Shown: positions 6,014-8,202 of the stretch, piece after piece
Position numbering within the stretch: the stretch's first letter is position 1
Layout of the letters: each line of letters begins with the position of its first letter
NCBI GenBank assembly: GCA_900550965.1
Contig: URUC01000086.1
Location: 1 to 8,202 of the forward strand
Direction of reading: 5' to 3'
DNA from: an uncultured Collinsella sp.
GTDB lineage: Bacteria; Actinomycetota; Coriobacteriia; Coriobacteriales; Coriobacteriaceae
Length of the DNA: 8,202 nt
Notes under the pieces: generated by a model
What the model was told of the DNA's origin: nothing
Seen by the model: only the letters and a program-made list of their open reading frames with translations
Databases searched by the model: none
Program-made: the position numbers and the translations under genes

Positions 6014-6175
6014 CGCCACAAAAACGGCCTATCTACTACGTTTAGCCCGCGTGGGTCGACCATACCCGTGTTTTCGCAAAACTGGCAAGCCCTTTACCTG
6101 CGGTTTTGATTTCGCAATTCTCGGTATGGTCGAGGGTTACCGGTCAAACGTAGTAAATAGGCCCATTTCGTGGCG
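6014..6175. repeat. 162-nt imperfect palindrome (MITE-like)
   Basis: The outer ends CGCCAC and GTGGCG, the blocks GGCCTATCTACTACGTTT / AAACGTAGTAAATAGGCC, and the inner blocks TCGACCATACC / GGTATGGTCGA line up symmetrically. The arms are about 65-70 nt each with perhaps 75-80% pairing, around a loop of roughly 30 nt. The element is AT-richer than its surroundings. No transposase frame is inside it, and no clear target-site duplication was seen. Mismatches between the arms suggest an aged or structure-selected element. Confidence 0.8.
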
Positions 6176-6179
6176 AGCA

Positions 6180-6229
6180 AGTCAACTCGAGGCGCAGGGC
6201 AGCCAAAAAAGCCCCGTCCCAAATTGACT
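6180..6229. repeat. Small nested inverted repeat with an A6/T6 run
   Basis: AGTCAA (6180-6185) and TTGACT (6224-6229) flank an inner GGGC (6197-6200) / GCCC (6211-6214) pair whose 10-nt loop holds AAAAAA. Read on the folC strand this gives GGGACGGGGC followed by TTTTTT. That resembles a terminator tail, but no matching upstream stem was found for it. The role is uncertain. Confidence 0.4.
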
Positions 6230-6236
6230 GCTTTTG

Positions 6237-6303
6237 AGTTGCGGTGATATACGGACCGTTTGAGGCTTCTGGCTTGTAAAACAGTCCGTATTTCACCGCA
6301 ACT
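6237..6303. repeat. 67-nt hairpin element, copy 2
   Basis: Second copy of the element at 4700-4766, in the same orientation: arms 6237-6261 and 6279-6303, loop of 17 nt with GGCTTCTGGC. The right arm is identical to copy 1. The left arm has two substitutions (GTGATATACGGACCG against GTGAAATACGGACTG): one leaves a T-T mismatch, the other a C-A mismatch. It ends 14 bp before the folC stop codon and could help end folC transcription on the minus strand, although no U-tract follows it. Confidence 0.9.
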
Positions 6304-6317
6304 GATGAGGGGATGGG

Positions 6318-7676
6318 TTAACGGAGCAGCCCCGCTACTTCGCCGGCTAGGGTGATGGTACCGGCTGCTACGAAAGGCTCGCCCGCGGCATCGAAAGCCG
6401 CGAGGGCCTCGGATACGCTGGGGTACACGCCCGCGAGCTTGTCGGCGTCCACCAGGGAGGCAAGCTCCTGTGCGGGCAAGGCGCGATCGGAATCGGTCTG
6501 GGTTACGACCACGCGGGGGAACGCCGGAACCAGAACGTCAACGATACCCGCCACGTCCTTATCGGCCAGCGCGGCGCACAGCAGCGTGGGGCGATTCTCC
6601 ACGCACGAATCGATCTCGTCCAGTGCGCTCACAAAGTTCTCGCAGCTCTGGGGGTTATGACAGGCATCAATCAGCTTGAGCGGATCGGTCCCCAGCACGT
6701 CAAATCGGCCCGGCGTGGGGCAGCCCATAAGCGAAGCGTCGAGCGCCTCATGGTCGAGCTCGCGACCCAAATACCCCTCGCACAGCATAATCGCGCACGC
6801 AGCATTCTGCGGCTGATAGGCCGGCTTAACCATGCTCGACGTATAAATCGCACGCGGCGTGGTGCAGCTAAACTCCACCGTATCGCCCACGTGTGCCGGA
6901 AGTTTGGTCGTCGTATGGCTCACCACGAGCGGCACAACGCCGCACTCGCGACAACGGGCATCCATCACGCGCTGAACGCTCGGCTCATGCGTGCCCTCGC
7001 CCAAAACAACCAATCGCCCAGGCTTAATAACCGCAGCCTTCTCCCCCGCAATGGCCTCGAGCGTATCGCCCAAAATACGTGTGTGATCGAGCCCAATACC
7101 CGTAATGGCGACGGCCACGGGATCAGTCGCACTCGTAGCATCCCAGCGTCCGCCCATGCCAACCTCAAGCACGGCAACATCCACGCGAGCCTCGGCAAAC
7201 ACCACAAGTGCAGCAGCCGTCAAAAGGTCAAACGGCGTGATGGTATAGGCGCGCTCCCCCGCCGCCACACGACGGGCATTCACTCGATGCCCCGCCTCAA
7301 CAGCGGCCGAAACGCCACGGGCGAATGCCTCATCGCTCACGACGCATCCATCGACTTCCATGCGCTCGGGATAGCGTACCAGCTGTGGCGACGTATACAG
7401 CGCGGTCTTGAGCCCCTCACCACGAAGAATGGCAGCCGAAAAACGCGTAGTCGAAGTCTTGCCATTGGTACCGGCAACCTGGATGCAATCGAAATACTCA
7501 TCCGGACGCCCCAACTCATCGAGCATATCGACAACCGTCTCAAGCAGAGGCCCAGCATCCCCAGAAATCCGCCCCGTATCAGCAGCCAGCCCAACAGCCT
7601 CATCAAACGAAAGCAAATCAAACTCAAAAGGAACGGTATACAAGCCGGAACGCTTAGGCATTTTTAGAACCGCCAT
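6318..7676 (-). CDS. folC: Bifunctional folylpolyglutamate synthase / dihydrofolate synthase
   Basis: 452 residues, normal FolC length. This cytoplasmic ligase of the Mur ligase family adds glutamate to dihydropteroate and to folates using ATP. The P-loop is VAGTNGKTSTT (Gly69 to Ser75, Lys73). Metal and ATP residues lie in LEVGMGGRWDATS (Glu171) and GLDHTRILG (His198). EKAAVIKPG holds the lysine (Lys213) at the position carbamylated in this family. The C-terminal domain has PGRF (322-325) and DACHNPQS (Asp337, His340). The ATG at 7676 has no ribosome site and lies only about 10 nt after a predicted transcription start. An ATG at 7661 (residue 6, KMPKRS) has GGCGG 8 nt upstream and may be the true start, giving 447 residues. 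The gene follows valS on the same strand, as in many bacteria, but a 231-bp structured gap separates them. Confidence 0.93.
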   Translation of the reverse strand: MAVLKMPKRSGLYTVPFEFDLLSFDEAVGLAADTGRISGDAGPLLETVVDMLDELGRPDEYFDCIQVAGTNGKTSTTRFSAAILRGEGLKTALYTSPQLVRYPERMEVDGCVVSDEAFARGVSAAVEAGHRVNARRVAAGERAYTITPFDLLTAAALVVFAEARVDVAVLEVGMGGRWDATSATDPVAVAITGIGLDHTRILGDTLEAIAGEKAAVIKPGRLVVLGEGTHEPSVQRVMDARCRECGVVPLVVSHTTTKLPAHVGDTVEFSCTTPRAIYTSSMVKPAYQPQNAACAIMLCEGYLGRELDHEALDASLMGCPTPGRFDVLGTDPLKLIDACHNPQSCENFVSALDEIDSCVENRPTLLCAALADKDVAGIVDVLVPAFPRVVVTQTDSDRALPAQELASLVDADKLAGVYPSVSEALAAFDAAGEPFVAAGTITLAGEVAGLLR

Positions 7677-7693
7677 TCATAGAAAAATAAAAC

Positions 7694-7699
7694 AGTATA
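7694..7699 (-). promoter_or_regulatory. Putative -10 box of folC
   Basis: TATACT on the minus strand, 17 bp before the upstream ATG of folC. The position where a -35 is expected (17 bp further up) reads GTTTTC, a poor match, so this is tentative. If used, transcription starts near 7687, leaving a leader of about 10 nt to the 7676 ATG or about 26 nt to the 7661 ATG. Confidence 0.35.
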
Positions 7700-7718
7700 G
7701 GTTGAGGATAGTCAGCGA

Positions 7719-7817
7719 AAACGCCTCTGATGAGCCAAGGTGCCGTGAAACAAGGGCGCATAGGGCTTATGCCCATGCGCCCGAAGTTGAACGGCAGATT
7801 GGCCATCAGAGGCGTTT
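7719..7817 (-). other. Highly structured 99-nt hairpin between valS and folC (terminator or structured RNA)
   Basis: Nested perfect stems: 7719-7732 with 7804-7817 (AAACGCCTCTGATG, 14 bp), 7734-7738 with 7799-7803 (5 bp), 7741-7746 with 7791-7796 (6 bp), 7754-7761 with 7775-7782 (GGGCGCAT, 8 bp), and 7763-7766 with 7771-7774 (4 bp, loop TTAT). That is 37 base pairs in 99 nt with one defined internal loop of 7 by 8 nt (7747-7753 against 7783-7790). On the minus strand the outer stem ends GAGGCGTTTTC, a weak terminator tail, 91 nt after the valS stop. It matches no RNA family that I can name: it lacks the SRP GGAA loop region, the 6C loops, and a 6S-size bubble. Confidence 0.7.
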
Positions 7818-7832
7818 GCAGCGTCGAGTCAG

Positions 7833-7854
7833 CCGCCGTTCGTTAGAACGGCGG
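7833..7854 (-). other. 9-bp hairpin with UAAC loop (minus strand)
   Basis: CCGCCGTTC (7833-7841) pairs perfectly with GAACGGCGG (7846-7854). On the minus strand the loop is TAAC, a UMAC-type stable tetraloop; on the plus strand it is GTTA. That favours a minus-strand transcript, i.e. the valS 3' untranslated region. It has no T-run, so it may be a second module of the same structured RNA as 7719-7817. Confidence 0.6.
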
Positions 7855-7885
7855 AATAGGGGTGCGCAGCGGAGAGCAAAGCATC

Positions 7886-7897
7886 GGGACGCGTCCC
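7886..7897. repeat. 12-bp perfect palindrome in the valS 3' region
   Basis: GGGACGCGTCCC is self-complementary and lies 10 bp after the valS stop on the minus strand. It could be a protein site or a short stem. It carries the GGGACG string that recurs in the intergenic repeats around the peptidase gene. Confidence 0.45.
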
Positions 7898-7907
7898 CCA
7901 GTAACAC

Positions 7908-8202
7908 CTACGAGAAGTCAGCAACCTGAGCAGTCAGCGCCACCAGGATCTCCTTGAGCTCAGCTGCACGGTCCCTCTTCTTCTGGACCACCGCAGGCGC
8001 GGCCTTGGCCACAAAGCCCTCGTTGGCAAGGGTCTTCTCGCAGCCAGCAAGCTCCTTCTGGGCCGCGGCGATCTCCTTCTCCAGGCGTGCTTTCTCGGCC
8101 GACTTGGCATCCGTGGCGAGCTTGTTGCTCTTGGCCTCGATCTTGCCGGCCTTCTCGCTCAGCCATTTGTTGAATTTGGCCTCGGCGTCCGACTCGGAGA
8201 AT
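7908..8202 (-). CDS. valS: Valine--tRNA ligase, C-terminal fragment (gene runs off the right edge)
   Basis: The last 97 codons of ValRS, which charges tRNA-Val. The fragment is the C-terminal coiled-coil arm that contacts the tRNA. A charged heptad-like region (LEKEIAAAQKELAGCEKTL, about residues 40-58 of the fragment) is followed by the highly characteristic ANEGFVAKAAPAVVQKKR (59-76) and a final helix ending in ADFS. The stop is TAG at 7908-7910. Nothing suggests truncation. It lies upstream of folC on the same strand, so the two may form a unit split by the structured gap. Confidence 0.93.
   Translation of the reverse strand, partial: FSESDAEAKFNKWLSEKAGKIEAKSNKLATDAKSAEKARLEKEIAAAQKELAGCEKTLANEGFVAKAAPAVVQKKRDRAAELKEILVALTAQVADFS

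Larger units (their letters stand above)
5969..6317. other. Convergent intergenic region between the peptidase gene and folC (349 bp)
   Basis: No gene is supported. The gap is almost entirely inverted repeats: 5972-6002, 6014-6175, 6180-6229 and 6237-6303, each listed separately. A 77-codon plus-strand frame (5994-6227) runs through the palindromes, but it starts inside a hairpin and has no ribosome site or known domain. Both flanking genes end here, so some of these structures probably serve as bidirectional transcript ends. Confidence 0.75.

Noticed and set aside
5994..6227. 77-codon plus-strand frame in the convergent gap
   Set aside because: Starts within a hairpin, lacks a ribosome site and runs through a 162-nt palindrome; better explained as repeat DNA.
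6657..7667. 336-codon plus-strand reading frame
   Set aside because: Antisense to folC, which has P-loop, metal and HNP motifs; the plus-strand product is Arg/His/Asn-rich without motifs.
7719..7817. 6S RNA, SRP RNA or Actinobacterial 6C RNA
   Set aside because: Lacks the large central bubble and length of 6S, the GGAA-type SRP apical loop, and the C-rich loops of 6C RNA.

Overview
The window is GC-rich (about 60% or more by eye) and looks like a chromosomal segment of a gut coriobacterium (Actinomycetota, Coriobacteriia), most likely Collinsella or a close relative. That placement is an inference from codon and GC character, the protein styles (short-N-terminus ThrRS, ValS tail, DUF1667 operon) and the dense intergenic palindromes. 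I could not run a database search.

Layout, left to right. Minus strand: the first 45 codons of thrS with a recognisable promoter, then a small two-helix membrane protein with a double zinc ribbon. Next is a 626-bp divergent intergenic region. It holds the most striking feature of the window: nine copies of a 15-16 bp motif in strictly alternating orientation, one every 40 bp (902-1237). After a 15-bp perfect palindrome comes a tight plus-strand three-gene operon (1428-4651): a GlpA-like FAD dehydrogenase with a C-terminal BFD [2Fe-2S]-type domain, an FAD/NAD(P) oxidoreductase, and a small Cys-rich DUF1667 protein. Together they look like a multi-subunit glycerol-3-phosphate-type dehydrogenase of the Thermotoga/Clostridia kind that passes electrons from substrate through flavins and metal centres to a carrier.

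A plus-strand M24B Xaa-Pro peptidase (4880-5968) follows. It is flanked on both sides by a 67-nt near-perfect hairpin in the same orientation (4700-4766 and 6237-6303), plus other inverted and direct repeats. These include a 162-nt imperfect palindrome at 6014-6175 between the convergent peptidase and folC genes. Minus strand again: folC (folylpolyglutamate/dihydrofolate synthase), preceded by a 231-bp gap holding a highly folded 99-nt hairpin, a 9-bp GC-rich hairpin and a 12-bp palindrome, and then the C-terminal 97 codons of valS.

The genes are mostly housekeeping: two aminoacyl-tRNA synthetases, folate polyglutamylation, dipeptide turnover and glycerophosphate oxidation. The unusual content is in the intergenic DNA, where nearly every gap is filled with structured repeats. 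No phage, transposase, CRISPR array, tRNA or rRNA gene was seen.
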